A stretch of 64,000 nucleotides of DNA from Saccoglossus kowalevskii (GCF_000003605.2 NW_003137821.1:272920-336919), one strand, 5' to 3'. Shown: positions 1-14,337, counted from the stretch's first letter. Numbers and translations are program-made. The notes: generated by a model from the letters alone, not told the origin.

Positions 1-607
1 TTCGCAATTGAAACATAGACTCGTTCAACACATATCTACAGCACATATTTAACGTTTCATCCACTTATCTCCGGGTAGCTGGGGTTTCCACACATTGAGA
101 GCCAGGAGTTCAAACAAAACTAAACGAATGGTAACACAGCTATCGATGAACACGCTGTGTGTAGTAAAACGTTAATATAACGACAAGTACATTTTGTTTA
201 AAGATTATTGTATGGACATGTGTCACAATTTCTGTGTAATGGTCAAACATGTACCTTGTAAATGTGATGTTCAATTTATTATTTCCGACATATCAATTAT
301 CTACTAATAGTAAAGACATGTGTCACATGTTTTGTTATGCATTATTGATGACATTGATTGAGTGCCATGTTTCAATAACGTGAATGAACAAAACAACATA
401 AACGAATATTTTTTGCTGTTGGATCTGTAGAATTGTAAGTATCATTAAACTTGTTGTGCGTGGAAATATCTAAAACGCCATCGTGATTTTTTGATCGAAT
501 TTTGACTCAAACTTGTATTTGTAAACCAAATTTAGCGGTAAAATCACACTTTCTGTGGACGGACGATCAAACCGTCATATATACTGCAAACAGTAGTGTC
601 TGCACAG
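1..607. other. Non-coding AT-rich flank, nothing recognised
   Basis: No reading frame, repeat or RNA gene is recognisable before the minisatellite begins. A short open frame at 502-750 runs straight into the repeat array and has no family features, so it is not called a gene. Confidence 0.5.
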
Positions 608-3060
608 TAAGCGCAGTACACGTCATTCCATTGGATCATACCCAAATCCAGTACACGTTATTCCATTGGATCATACACAAATCCAGTACACGTTATTCCA
701 TTGGATCATACCCAAACCCAGTACACGTCATTCCATTGGATCATAACTAAAACCAATACACGTTATTCCATTGGATCATACCCAAACCCAGTACACGTAA
801 TTCCAGTGGGTATACCCAAAGCAAGTAAATGCAATTCCAGTGGGTATACCCGAACCCAGTACACATAATTCCAGTGGGTATACCCAAAGCAAGTACACGT
901 AATTCCAGTGGGTATACCCAAACCCAGTACACGTAATTCCAGTGGGTATACCCAAAGCCAGTACACGTAATTCCAGTGGGTATACCCAAAGCCAGTAAAT
1001 GCAATTCCAGTGGGTATACCCAAAGCGAGTACACGTAATTCCAATGGGTATACCCAAACCCAGTACACTTTATTCCAGTGAACAACGCCCAAATCCAGTA
1101 CACGTAATTCAAATGGATATACCCAAAGCCAGTAAATGCAATTCCAGTGGGTATACCCAAACCCGGTACACTTTATTCCAGTAAACAATATTCAAACCAA
1201 GTACACTTTATTCCAGTGAACAACGCCCAAATCCAGTACACGTAATTCCAGTGGGTATACCCAAAACCAGTACACGTAATTCCAATGGGTATACCCATAG
1301 CCAGTACACGTAATTCAAATGGGTATACCCGAATCCAGTACACGTAATCCAATGGGTAACCCAAACCCGGTACACGTAATTCCGGTGGGTATACCCAAAG
1401 CCAGTATAAGTAATTCAAATGGGTATACCCAAACCAAGTAAACTTTATTCCCGTGAACCGCGCCCAAAACCAGTACACGTAATTCCAATGGGTATACCCA
1501 TAGCCAGTACACGTAATTCAAATGCCATAGCCAGTACACGTAATTCCAATGGATATACCCAAAGCCAGTATAAGTAATTCAAATGGATATACCCAAAACA
1601 AGTAAACTTTATTCCCGTGAACCACGCCCAAATCCAGTACACGTAATTTTAATGGATATACCCAAAGCCAGTAAATNNNNNNNNNNNNNNNNNNNNNNNN
1701 NNNNNNNNNNNNNNNNNNNNNNNNNNAAACCAGTACACGTAATTCCAATGGGTATACCCATAGCCAGTACACGTAATTCAAATGCCATAGCCAGTACACG
1801 TAATTCCAATGGATATACCCAAAGCCAGTATAAGTAATTCAAATGGATATACCCAAAACAAGTAAACTTTATTCCCGTGAACCACGCCCAAATCCAGTAC
1901 ACGTAATTTTAATGGATATACCCAAAGCCAGTAAATGCAATTCCAGTGGGTATACCCAAACCCGGTACACTTTATTCCAGTAAACAATATTCAAACCAAG
2001 TACACTTTATTCCCGTGAACCACGCCCAAATCCAGTACACGTAATTCCAATGGATATACCCAAATCCAGTACACGTAATTCCAATGGATATACCCACATC
2101 CAGTACATGTAATTACAATGGGTATATCCAAAGCCAGTACACGTAATTCCAGTGGGTATACCCATAGCCAGTACACGTAATTCCAATGGATATACCCAAA
2201 CCCGTTACACGTAATTCCAGTGGGTATACCCATAGCCATTACACGTAATTCCAATGGATATACCCAAAACCAGTACACGTAATTCCAATGGGTATACCCA
2301 AACCCGGTACACGTAATTCCAGTGGGTATACCCATAGCCAGTACACGTAATTCCAATGGATATACCCAAAACCAGTATAAGTAATTCAAATGGGTATACC
2401 CAAACCAAGTAAACTTTATTCCCGTGAACCACACCCAAATCCAGTACACGTAATTCCAATGGATATACCCAAATCCAGTACACGTAATTCCAATGGGTAT
2501 ACCCAAACCCGGTACACGTAATTCTAGTGGGTATACCCATAGCCAGTACACGTAATTCCAATGGATATACCCAAAACCAGTATAAGTAATTCAAATGGGT
2601 ATACCCAAACCAAGTAAACTTTATTCCCGTGAACCACGCCCAAATCCAGTACACGTAATTCCAATGGATATACCCAAATCCAGTACACGTAATTCCAATG
2701 GATATACCCAAATCCAGTACATGTAATTCCAATGGGTATATCCAAAGCCAGTACATGTAATTCCAATGGGTATACCCAAACCAAGTACACGTAATTCCAA
2801 TGGGTATACCCAAACCCAGTACACGTAATTCCAGTGAATCACACCCAAAGCCAGTACACGTAATTCCAATGGGTATACCCAAACCCAGTACACGTAAATC
2901 CAGTGAACCACACTCAAACCCAGTACACGTAATTTCAATGGGTATACTCAAACCCAGTATACGTAATTCCAATAGTATACCCAAACTTAGTACACGTTAT
3001 TCCAGTGGACCATGGCCAAATCCACAGTACGCTTTATTCTAGTTGACCATACCAACAAAC
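608..3060. repeat. 34-bp minisatellite array, about 70 units
   Basis: A head-to-tail array with period 34 bp, measured from successive ttccag anchors at 801 and 835. The typical unit reads gtacacgtaattccagtggg followed by tatacccaaagcca. Most units carry the perfect 12-bp palindrome TGGGTATACCCA. Variants include units with tttattccagtgaacaacgc, units with ttattcccgtgaaccacgcc, and edge units with ttccattggatcatac (608-780). The variants recur in the same order, suggesting higher-order blocks. One shortened unit near 1515-1545 has lost the ggtataccc part. Because 34 is not a multiple of three and the unit lacks stop codons in several frames, long overlapping open frames appear on the minus strand; these are artefacts. 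The 3' edge decays between about 2950 and 3060. Confidence 0.95.
1677..1726. other. Assembly gap of 50 N inside the minisatellite
   Basis: Exactly 50 N, the same length as the gap at 53190-53239, so probably a placeholder of unknown size. The 210 bases before it (1467-1676) are identical to the 210 bases after it (1727-1936), which suggests two overlapping contig ends that were not merged. Confidence 0.95.
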
Positions 3061-6000
3061 CAATAAAACACTTTATTTCACGCGACCGTACCCAAACCTG
3101 GAACATAGGAAACCAAATCAGCAGACCACCTTGTTCCATTCTGGTACAATTACTTTCAGTGGATCCCGTTCTATTCACGTTGCATTTCAATTAACAGCTA
3201 TCAGGAATTGGTCACAAAGAGGGAAAATTAGGTCAGATGTTTATTTTATCACACTCGACTCCATGGCAACAAAATACAGCGGTGGTTTAGCGAAATAACT
3301 TTGTTTCCGCAGTACAATCCGCCAGTGTTGCACAAATCATTTTGTTTAAACTTGCATGTTGAATTACAACGTAAATACATGCGCATAGCCAGTGATATAC
3401 AATCTACATCCTTTCCCACGGCCATAATTGCTATATAGTTATCGATGACGCCACTAACACTACCAACACAGTGAATGCTGAACCCTGGATGAACATCCGA
3501 TCTTTACTGCTTTGGACGGAATGCTAAGTTTCGTGCCACGGTTATTTCTTGCCTAATATATCAACATGTCAACGCGAAGTACTAGGGGTCGAGAGAAAAG
3601 TGTTTTATTTGAGGTGATATACATGGCTGGGCTGTGTCAATGAATATCTATCTAAATAAAATATATTGCAGCTATTCGGCCGTGAATCTCCGACTAACGT
3701 TAAAAGAAACTTCGATCTCCAGATCTCAGTATTTACTTTAGAAATATCTCCGAGTTTCAACACCCGAAAAGTGTCAGCGGTGACTCTCGACAATTGGTTC
3801 GTTGCCATAGAAACCACACAATTTACTGTAGATATATCCCATTCATTGTCCAGATACCAGTGTGTACCAACTGAAGGAGTATTTCGCTGAAGGACAAAAT
3901 GTGACGTCGTCCTTTCATCAAACATCTTTTCTTTGCACGAAGATTAGCGTATGTACTGGTAACCCGAGGTACGATTATCACGGATACGCGATAAGTGAGA
4001 GAAAATGTAACCCGTATTTAATACTGCAAATTATTGTGCAAAAATCGTTTTTTTTTTTTTTTTTTAATTGGTTGCAATTGATTTTTTTAGGCCGGGGACG
4101 TTCTGGGCAGTCTTAGTGAAATGGCCAGTATGCACTGACACTTCAAGTCGGTATATCTCGTTGACACACCTTGGACAGTTTAAAGTGCAATCAAACCGGG
4201 CAAAGGGGCATTGCCATTATTGTTTCGATCAACGGGAGGAGGGGTTGGAAAGCGTCACATAGAACCGGAAGCCAAGCGCTGGGGTCAACGGTTTTTCTTC
4301 TTTAGTCCCGGAGGCAATGTGTTCTCCCATTGTAACTGCATCAATGATGCTGTTGCCACGACGACGCATTTCCATGCCGTTTTTTGTTGTCCTTTATTTT
4401 AATTTGTATTTCCCCCCTTCTTTGGTTGGTGACTTTCCTGTGTATGAACATCGTCCACACTTGGACTAGGCCGTAAACGTTTTAGATTTGCTTCCGGGCG
4501 GCGGTGGGTTTCAATATATCCGGAGAGTTGGTCGATATTGTACGACTCACCTAGGTATTCCCACACAACGTTACAATGCGGACGTACATCGTGACAAAAT
4601 AAAAAATTACCACTGGGTAAATTAATACATTTATCCATTTATAATTGTGAACTTATGCAGCTAACTCGCCACTGTCCGAACAAGTGTCCCTGGTCCGACC
4701 GGTATTTGTTTTATTTGACCTTGGAATCACTAGAGATTGGTCGATCATATCGTATCATTCTCTATTGTGTGTCGGTATCTTGTAGCGTCTACGGACCTGA
4801 AGATAGCAAACGCCAACGGCAGACTTTGTACTTTTTTAGATAAGGCATGGGCGAAATGAATCGACCGGGACTTATGTACAGGTACGGTAGCACTAAGGTC
4901 AGATATGACAGCCGATATACCGAGCACTAGTGATGCGGACTCACCACCAGTCCGCGTGGGAGCCGGCTATGTTTTTGGGAGCTTACGAACAGGTCACGAT
5001 TATGTGACAGCGTGCTCATAGTGGATACACTATGATAGTGGTTACTAAAATAACCGTGGTGGAAACTAGTTTTATGAATCAGGCCACGTGTACATCACTA
5101 TGGTAACAACGGATGATAATCGTCAGATGAAGCCTAGTGAAGTGTCACGGGTCGTTCGGTATTTAATAAATGGTAGCCGTCTATATAGGGAGTTGGTGCA
5201 CGATTCGCTCAATGCATTGTATGTCACATCGTCCACATACACCATCATTAGTATAGAATGACACTGCGCAGTCTGTAGAAATATTAATTCAAATGCCTCA
5301 GTGCCGTCCGCGCTATGATATCGATTGTTCGAATTTTGGTCGTATTAAAACGCCGGGGACTCGGAAGGATACGACGATTTAACCATTTAAATAGATCCCC
5401 TCCCCTCTGTTGAGTTTAGGTGAAGGTCAATTTTATCGGTTTTATGTATTTCTTGGAATGTTGCCAGTTGAATTTGACCTTAGCTTTGACCTGCTGATGC
5501 CGTTTGGGGGGTCGTGTATGGGGTACTAAAGGTCATTTCTGACAATGTAAGATTATTAATTTTAAAGTAACCGTATCCGATTTAATGAAGAAACATGCCG
5601 CTCTTTAAAATATGCGACACGCAGTCATCATTATCTCCCCGATAGCACGTGATAGGCTGAACTCTATACTAGGGGTCACATTGACCTCAGAACGAATGTC
5701 AGCATCGCGTAAAAGCGCTGACTGCGTTTCCACTCGTCGTTCTATTCACTACTGCTGGTATTGTATACGCTTGACAACATTTCGTACGATTTCGCAATTC
5801 CATCTATTTCGCAATACCATCAATGAATTGAAATGGTCGAGACTATTTGCGTCTATGTATTAACAAAGGAGGGTGGTATGCTTTGGCACTCGTGGATTTG
5901 GATCGGGTGTACGTGAATTCGTGATGATATTTTTAAAATTATCTCAAGGTTCATTGAACGTCGAAAAGGCGGTCCTATGGCCAATGGGCGTCATCTCGCC

Positions 6001-9000
6001 AATGGACTTTAGTTGAAAAACGCCATTTCTTAAGACGTTTGCATAAGGGTGGAACTTTACATAAAGTCAACAGTCAGTTAAAAAAAATCATGTTGAGAAA
6101 AAAAAACTGAAAAGATTGTCGTCAATGAATAATGGTGCGATACGAGTTGAAACCGTGGGACAGTTAAAATCTATAGACGGTTGTATACTCAGTATAGTAC
6201 AGTTGAATAGCTCATGGAAATCTCAAAGAACCGAGCACAACTTGACGGGACAATGGGCTTTCAATGTATTCATAACGTGCTTAAAAGAACATTTCCCGCC
6301 ATTGGCTCTTCATTTGGAGTCCTCCCCCTTATAAAATTGTACCTGTACTGAGGCCATGGGAAAATGCCTAACTTGGGAGGTGTCGTATCTATGGGAACCA
6401 ACTAAACCACATTCCAATACCGTCCAGCGTCTTCTATGCACGGTATGGTATTTCAATGCCTGGAGTCATTGTACGCTAGATAATAGAAAACGACTGCGAT
6501 GTTGATTAACTGCTCGTCGATTTTCCCCAGATCAAATAAACAATTTACATATCTGTAATTCTTTGCTATTAGATATAAGAAAGGAATCTACAAGTTTTGT
6601 TTGCAATAAAACAGAAAGCATTGCTTGTTGGTAACGCATTGACAAATCCTGGAACAAACGAGCCCCTCGATGTCGTCTGCGTCAATGGTTGTAGAGGTAT
6701 GCAAACGACACTTAGAAAACCAGCCCGAAGTACACACCGACACGTTCAAACTTGTTTTCTGTTTATTACATTTCCTTGTCTCAATGAAAAACGACCTGGA
6801 TTTGAGTTCACCTACCCAAGTGTTTTGAAAACATAATAATCTTTACGTGTGTAGGTAATATATGTAGCAAACTTCTTTTGGAGTCGTGAACCCAATGCCC
6901 AATCCACTGTGTATGTATGGACTGTAAGAGTATCTTATCCTGCACACTAGAACCCCAGCAGGTCGCTGACAAATTTGTCATCAAGAACACTTACATATAG
7001 GCCCACTTCCATTCAAAATACTCAGAAACATCTGGAAATTCTCAAATTTTTTTAAAAATTATTTCATCTTCACGTATCAATAATAATAATAATTTTATTG
7101 CGCAACTTAGCCATGTGTGGGTTTAGTAAGGTAAAAATGATTACAAAAGACAAATAAAATAAGACTCACTGTAGGACACTCCGACTTCAATATGACGTCA
7201 CGGTCACTACATCATTCTTGATATACACGCTTGGCACCTAACGTTCACGTTTGGGACGTTCGCTTTTGTAAACAATAACATTTCAGACAGCAAAAATGCT
7301 CATATGGTGGTGAAAAAAAATATGATGTTAAATTAGCGAAACCTACATGTTTTAATGTTTACGGTGTTAATCGTATAAATGTACATTTGGCATCTTTCTT
7401 CCCGGCTTTCGTGATCGGCCCATTTGGAATTTTTGCTCCAGACATGCACGTTTGGTATTTGCCATTTTTTTTTTGGTATTTTGACACGTTTGCCATTTTT
7501 GACTTGCTGAACTGGTATTTATTTGACAAGATTTACACGTTTTGCACATTAGGCTTAACATTTTACATTGCTGCCGTTTGCTGTGGTAGCCTCAAATGTG
7601 TATGTTCTGCAAGTTTCCAAACATGCAAATTGTACCGATTCCAGGAAAATTTTACTTGCAACTTTCTTGGATACGACTGTTTGTGGGTTCATAGCTCTTA
7701 TAGTTTCTAGTTTCTTTTCGTGAGCACGTCGAATATTTATGCAAACGAAAGCGAAAACTACTGCTATTCTTCGAAATCAGTACAGTTCAAATCCTAACCT
7801 GACTTTCAGTAATAATATAGTATCAGGGAGGATGCTTCAAATTACCCCATCGCTTTCCAAACATATATCAAGTTTTTTTCAATCATTTGAATATATAATT
7901 GGAGACAAATGTATGATTGAAAAAAACAGACTAAGGCACACGGCCTTAGGTAATCGTTACGTTTCGAACAATATTGTGTATCACTGTTGGTTTTATATAA
8001 ACCTTTTTCCTGTGGCACGTTCAATTAGAAGGAATATTACAGGTGTTACTGTTAGAAATATATTAAATTATACTTTTGCTTATGAGGTTACTCAATATTG
8101 ATTCCTTATAAGGCGATTATTTCACCATCTCTATCCTTCATCTCCGATTGTTCTGTGTCAATAATAATCCGGGCAGGTTTGTTCATTTATTTGGCAATCC
8201 TACAGCTCACACCATGCTAAATGTGTACATTGTGGCGAAAAAGCATGCCCTCAAACACTCGGCGTCGGAGCACTACTAGTATTTAAAAAAAAAAAAAGCT
8301 GATACGTAGCAATTAAAAAAACGGGTTATTTTTACCTTATGTGTTCAGTGATATGTGGTATTGTATTCACGATTTGCCGGTCAGCTATCAGTACCGAAAG
8401 ATATACACTACCCATGAACAATTGTGATACGAGAAATTTTGTTGATGCAAAGACTATAAAATTATGTTTATATGTGTTTGAATTGTGGCTGGATATATTC
8501 TTAGCGCAACTAATTTATTCACTTCATCTTTGCAATACTTCACAATTTAAACAGAAACGAGAGGTTTCTATTGGAGAATTGAATATCGTTTGAACGTCGC
8601 TGCGCGTTGTGCTCGTTGATTGGCTGGTTGAATTCAACTGCCATTGAAATGTATAAGTAATAATAGGAGATGGATAAGATGGAGGTAATGCCTTTGTTGT
8701 GCTGATAGTATAGCCATTCACGTAGACACCATTTATGTGCATTTTTTAGGGGCCAAAGACTCGGCTTGTTGTTTTGCCACTTATATAATATCATTTGCTT
8801 TTTTAGAATTAAAGAAATCGCATTTTTGCAATTATTTAATCGTATGTGAATGTTAAAAGCCGCAGAAAAACAAACACAAACAAACAAACAAATGCAACCG
8901 TCGGTATGGACACCCACAAAATGACGGCATCAAGTAACGGGAAATTAGCTGACACTTGTTGAGCCTAGTTTTTTTTATTTAAGTTTGTCACACAAATAAA

Positions 9001-9880
9001 CGTGCCTGCTTATTTTTCTGTTCACGCGTCAACTATTATTTTGGGTGCGGTGACTTAGTTAGATAAGATTAGAAAATATGAAAAAAATGATTCTATAGGA
9101 AAGACATGAATAGCACAGTGAAGGCAAATCATTAAACGTAACTATTCCATATAAATTAAATCGTATAAGTCTTGATGCAAGAACAAAATACAGACAGTTT
9201 TATTTTTTGGTTTTAAACATGTCAAAACAGGGGTACTGTGTCGATAGTTTTAACCATTGATACTGATAAATAAAGAAACATGTTGGGGTCATCATCTTAA
9301 ACGAGTGTGTGTTTACATTCTGTTCGTATATTGAAGCAAACATACTAGTATCGAATCATCATCGCAGTCGTCGCAAAGCGTCGTGATCGATGTGGGTCCC
9401 ATGCAACAACGCGTGTAAATTTTTTTTTTTTACTACAATCGAACGCGCGTCAAGAAGTGGCTGAGGCGCCGAAACCTACAGGGTAGTGAAATTAAACATC
9501 CAGTCTCTTCAACTGCAAGGTAGCGTCATGTAAAACGTCTGTTTTGACGCCACTACACCTTCTCAGAGACGCTACACGGCACATACTTTGGATAATTAAC
9601 TGATTGTTTTCGTTATGTGCTGTTTTAACCGGAAACATGCTTTGATCAAAACAAAACAAGTAACAAACTGAACTTCACATTTGATTTGTTTCCGTAAAGT
9701 GACCTCGGCCCAATTCTAACGTGCTAGTTCTCAGGTTTGGTCGGTGAACGATGGTGGGATGGGCGAACATTTGAACAGATGTTTGTCCGTGTTTTTTTGT
9801 ATAAAATGTTCTGCCATAACAGATTAGTATACAGGTGATACAGGTGATACAAGAAACTAAATCGTATTATGTGGGGACTG
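3061..9880. other. Repeat-poor intergenic DNA upstream of Myc, distal part
   Basis: I find no convincing exon, RNA gene or named repeat. Open frames of 60-120 codons occur (for example 3605-3925 minus, 7387-7710 plus, 7739-8101 plus) but show no family motif and no typical splice context. Poly-T runs occur at about 4050 and 9421. A short AAT run at about 7080 is followed by ttttattgcgcaac, which may be an old retroposon tail. None of the MITE families that crowd TRIT1 introns was seen here. Confidence 0.5.
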
Positions 9881-9882
9881 AC

Positions 9883-9916
<34 letters not shown>
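9883..9916. repeat. AT dinucleotide microsatellite
   Basis: A run of about 34 bases of alternating t and a with one register slip. Confidence 0.9.
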
Positions 9917-12900
9917 CATGCCAACAAGAAAACCAAGAGAATCCAGCTGGAATGATGTCGATATTCAGAAAGCAACTATGTGACAAAATCTATGAATACG
10001 CTACAAATGTTAGGGACCAGCAAACTTCTACATTTGGGGGAGCGAGGGGAGTAGTGGTTTGTGAAAACGTGTCTATCAAGCTTTGAATACTCTAGACGCA
10101 ACAAAGCCATTCTCTTTATCTATATAAATATTTATACATTCCAATGGCAGCCAATCAACGAGCACTGTAGACATCGATGTCATTTTAAAACATTCCCGTG
10201 TCATGCAATCAGCTAATAGAAACCTCTCGCTTTAGTTCGGACTGAGAAATTATAAATATTTATAGAAATGAGGGGAATGATTCTGTTGCGTTGAGAGTAT
10301 AGTAGTATATTTACATCACCAACTTTATATTGCCCAGTATTAAATAATACCGTAGGCTGCGATACTCGCTTGCCTCAGGCTCGAAACTGTGTAACTCGTG
10401 AGAAAAATACTACTCACGCCGTCGTTTCAGTTTTATTTTTAGTCAGTGCCAGCTAATGTTTTTAAAAGTGAAATTTATAGAAAAAAACACTTTATAGTCA
10501 CCCGCCCGGTCACGCTTGCGATCACAGTGCACAAACGTGCGGGTGTATGTGTGTCCCTACTGCTCGGAAACTATACTACCATGTAAATGGGAATTATGTA
10601 TATTTTTTGCAATTTTGGCAACTAGAAATATACAACGACACACACAAATAAAATTACTGGTCGCCAACCGCATCAACACGTGTACTGCATGAGGGTGGGT
10701 GGAATTGGTGTTCATTCTACAGTAAAATAAATATGTCATTATCGGTTTCAACATCCGGTACCAGTGACTCAACATGTTGTTGTTGTTGTAATGATCTTGT
10801 TATGGCAATGTTCGGTGTATTTCAAGTATCGCCAATTTGGGCAAATTTGTAACTTTGAGAACAATGGCAAGGTCGGACCTACAGGCCAGCACTATAGCAC
10901 CGAACTGCATGTTCCGTTTGTATCTTTGTTTTTTAATTTTGAAATACGTTGACCGCAACCGTTTTTTAATTGACGAATAATGCGCACATCTCCAGCTTCT
11001 GAAGACGACGTGTTGCCATGGTAACCATCCACTACAAGCAGACAGAACCCTAATGAAGAGCACGTTAATGCATGGGTGTGGCACCTCCCATCAGATTGGT
11101 TTATTTGTGTGAAGTTGCGATAAGATACCGATTCTCTGTAATCATGATCGATCTTCGTACTGGTGGCATTGGGAAGATTAGTCCTTGTTTTATCCCACGC
11201 ATCTTCACACGAGGAATGTTTAACAGTTTAGCATCCCCATTCCTTTAAACTAATCAGGGAGAAAAAAATATCCCGGGAAAAACGACCCCACGGACGGCTT
11301 GGACAAACGTTACATGTGTAACAAAATTGATACATCTTATGACGTTAACGCAATCAATTTGCCACACTGTATGTATGTAAGTACGCTTCCGTGCTTGATT
11401 TTAGATTTGCTTCGTAGATTTAGTTTTACGCCGTGTATAGAACGACTGATTTCACGGACGTTTAAAAATCGCGGTCCCAACCCGGGTTTTCAATCGTGTC
11501 ACTCCGTTTTTTTACGGTGGAATAGATCATGAACAAACATACAGAGGGCATATAACCTCCTAAAGTAAATAGATTCAAACACACACAGAACACAGCGTAG
11601 TCAGGTTATATACAACTCTGTTTTAATATTATAACTCCATTCAATTGCTATCAAAGTCCAGAGTTACGGTGCCCATGCATTGTGTTCTTCTGGTCTCAGC
11701 ATCTGGTATGCCGGATTGCGTTGTTCTGAGCGTCTGGTACAACCGTGGGGGGTCCATTTTATAGCTCTTAGGGGATCCGTCGGTAGGGGAGTCTTTGAAA
11801 TAAAACACCCGTGTCGTAAACTGCGTAGTTCGGTAATCCATATGGTCAGTTATAACATTAAAATTTATTAATTACCTAATTAACATGAACAAATGATACG
11901 ATTAATCAATGGAAGGATGGCAGCTGAGGAACTCACGGGTCATTTAATTTGGATACTAGTGTATAGTATGACTGTGAAGGCCCTTAGAAGATGGTCTTGA
12001 ATAAAACAATTGTTTCATTTCGTTATTATAAACAATTTACTGCATGCAATGTTGTGGCTTGGTTTTCTTCCAGTTCCACGAAATGTGCCACGCTCTTTCT
12101 CGTGGATTCCAAATGGTGTGCTCCTACTAAGTTGCCTGGGCCAGACAAAATTTCCAGCGAACTACACTCTGGCAGATCCCCGCCACGGTCACCAGTTGTC
12201 ACCCAAGTGTCACAATCTACGAGCAGTTATCACAGAAAATAAATGTTGTATAATAAAGTTGAATCAAATCAGGGAACGGGAGTTTATTTACGGAAAATTA
12301 CGAAATACAAGTTTACGACGATCATTGTTATTACAACACCTTTTTTTATCACAAATATTTACCGAGCATCAACTCTTGCATCCCGTATACAATAACCGCA
12401 TAATGCGCATATCCGTTTTGAATTCTTTATGTTGCTGGTGAATATGTAAATCGTCGTAAGTCGTTTGACAACTAATGCTTTAATCGGATGCACAACTTCC
12501 TGGGACAATTTCCAGTTGTTGTGAACGCAAACTGCGAAAAGAGATTTGAGTTACTCCGGGAATAATCAATATTAGTGTATTAACTTTTTACAAAACGATA
12601 ATACATTCAAATTTGAAACTGTAACAGCCATTTTAATTATGAGCATTAGCAAACTTCTTACTGAGTGCATTGTTATGCAAATTAGCAATTATCTCAGCTT
12701 CTTTTTAGTGCACATTCCAGAAAAAATAGCTCGTAGACGCTTTGACCTTTTGTTTTGAAATTTTCACAAATGATTGACAAGGTGTTTATCTTCTAAACGC
12801 CGTCGGGCATTGTTTTTAGTTGAATAGTGTTACAGCAATCGTACAGACAACTAGCCTGGGTGTTAATTTATGCATAAACTTGAAGTAGTGAAATTGGAGC

Positions 12901-13780
12901 TGCTGCCCTACAAAATTGACAACTGGTAGACATTTTTCAAGACGGCGCTTTCTTCATAGTAAACAGATGTACCCATAAACCAATTTTGACAGGAAACAGA
13001 AGCATGGTTTAGAAGCTAATTTTTTTAAATCACTTTTGACCAAAAAAGCACATTTTTGTGCATATTTCCAACTAGAGTGTCCAACAAAACTTTAAAATTC
13101 ATACAATAAGCTTTCCGAAAATATATAGCTTTGTGGACAAGGGAGGTCATCTTGATTTCCTAATTAATTAATTAAAATACCTGTCAGGTAAACTGCATCT
13201 CTACCTTAAATCGAAAGAGCATACAAGCCAGAGAAAAGACACCCCCCCGGTCCCAACATTCAAACACACCCGACCCGACAGGTGCCTGGCTTCCGATTGC
13301 TTTATCGGTAGGAAATCGCCCAGGGTTTACAGGGAAACAGTCAGTGCATAGCGTATACGTAGTGTGGCACTCGTACCACAAAGCCCTGTTCTAGACAGCT
13401 TCTGATTGCACTTTGAGAATTGAAACTTTACCTGCGGGGCAAACATGGGTGTAACTACATGCAAACAAAAAGTGTGGATATATGAAATCGCGATAAACCT
13501 TGTGATTAGAGATTCTGTTTGAACATACATGTGGTATAGGTACTTAGTAATTTACCGACGAAGGGACAACCTTTATACGAAGTCGTTGCTTATCGATAAA
13601 CAGCGTGTCTGACAAGAGCTCAAACAAACTGTTAAAATTAAATATTATCACTCAACGACACTGACAGGGTGTCACTGATAATTTCGGCGATGACCCTGAA
13701 GACGAACCCAGCAGTTGGTTATTTTCCCGTGCAGTACTGGTGTTTATCCTTGCGTCGTACGCTAGCAGTGCTGCGGAAGA
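9917..13780. other. Repeat-poor intergenic DNA upstream of Myc, proximal part
   Basis: No gene is recognised. The longest open frame, 12010-12441 (143 codons, plus), overlaps another open frame in a different phase (11991-12242) and neither resembles a known protein. No MITE or SINE copy was seen. This stretch plus the preceding one gives about 11 kb of mostly unique sequence upstream of Myc. Confidence 0.5.
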
Positions 13781-13794
13781 GGAACACGTGTTCC
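13781..13794. promoter_or_regulatory. Palindromic E-box upstream of Myc
   Basis: GGAACACGTGTTCC is a perfect 14-bp palindrome centred on the canonical E-box CACGTG, the site bound by Myc-Max and related bHLH-zip dimers. It lies about 1.4 kb before the Myc start codon, so it could serve autoregulation. The half sites GGAACA and TGTTCC also resemble steroid-receptor half sites, but the spacer is 2 rather than 3. Function is inferred only. Confidence 0.4.
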
Positions 13795-14337
13795 TATTTT
13801 TATGAATGGACCACTCGTAATGTTAACGTGGCACCGTAGTAAAAATAAAAAAGACGCACATTGCGTGCCTACTTCTTAACATACATGCATACACCTGTTG
13901 TGGGTTTCATGACTCTGGACTACCTCCAGAATTCATCGTCCATGACAAACTCTTGAATTTTGAAAAAACAAAACTTGTGTAGTATCGGAGAATTCGACTC
14001 GAATTCGAATATTCCAACAACCCACGACGCTGTATATAATTGCACATTGATTTGACACGCCATTTTGATAATTACACAGCCGGTGTTTGACTACTACTAC
14101 TACTCGTTACTACATCCTGCCCTCTGTGCGAACCGGCTAGTATACATGTGTTTACCGCTGCACAGACGTTTCTATGGATTTGGGCATGTTTCGGATGTAT
14201 ACTGCACGAAATTACTGATTACGCATGTATGTTGCGTACACGAATGTTGCGTACACACAGCCCTTCAAAGTCCTCCACTATTTCCAAAAAAAATGCGATT
14301 TTACTCTGAATAAATGCGTAAGATTGTCGAGTAAATT

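Noticed and set aside
1467-1936. True large duplication within the minisatellite
   Set aside because: Perfect identity across a placeholder gap is better explained by unmerged contig overlap; reported as an assembly issue instead.
747-2984. Long overlapping minus-strand open frames (up to 259 codons) rich in W, Y and G repeats
   Set aside because: They follow the 34-bp tandem repeat through all frames; the periodicity, not protein constraint, keeps them open. One even spans the N gap.
7387-7710. 107-codon frame with hydrophobic, Phe-rich N-terminus resembling membrane segments
   Set aside because: The hydrophobicity comes from T-rich sequence; an equally open frame exists on the opposite strand, and no family pattern is seen.
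12010-12441. 143-codon open frame upstream of Myc
   Set aside because: No recognisable domain, overlaps another open frame, no splice or promoter context; the length is possible by chance in 64 kb.
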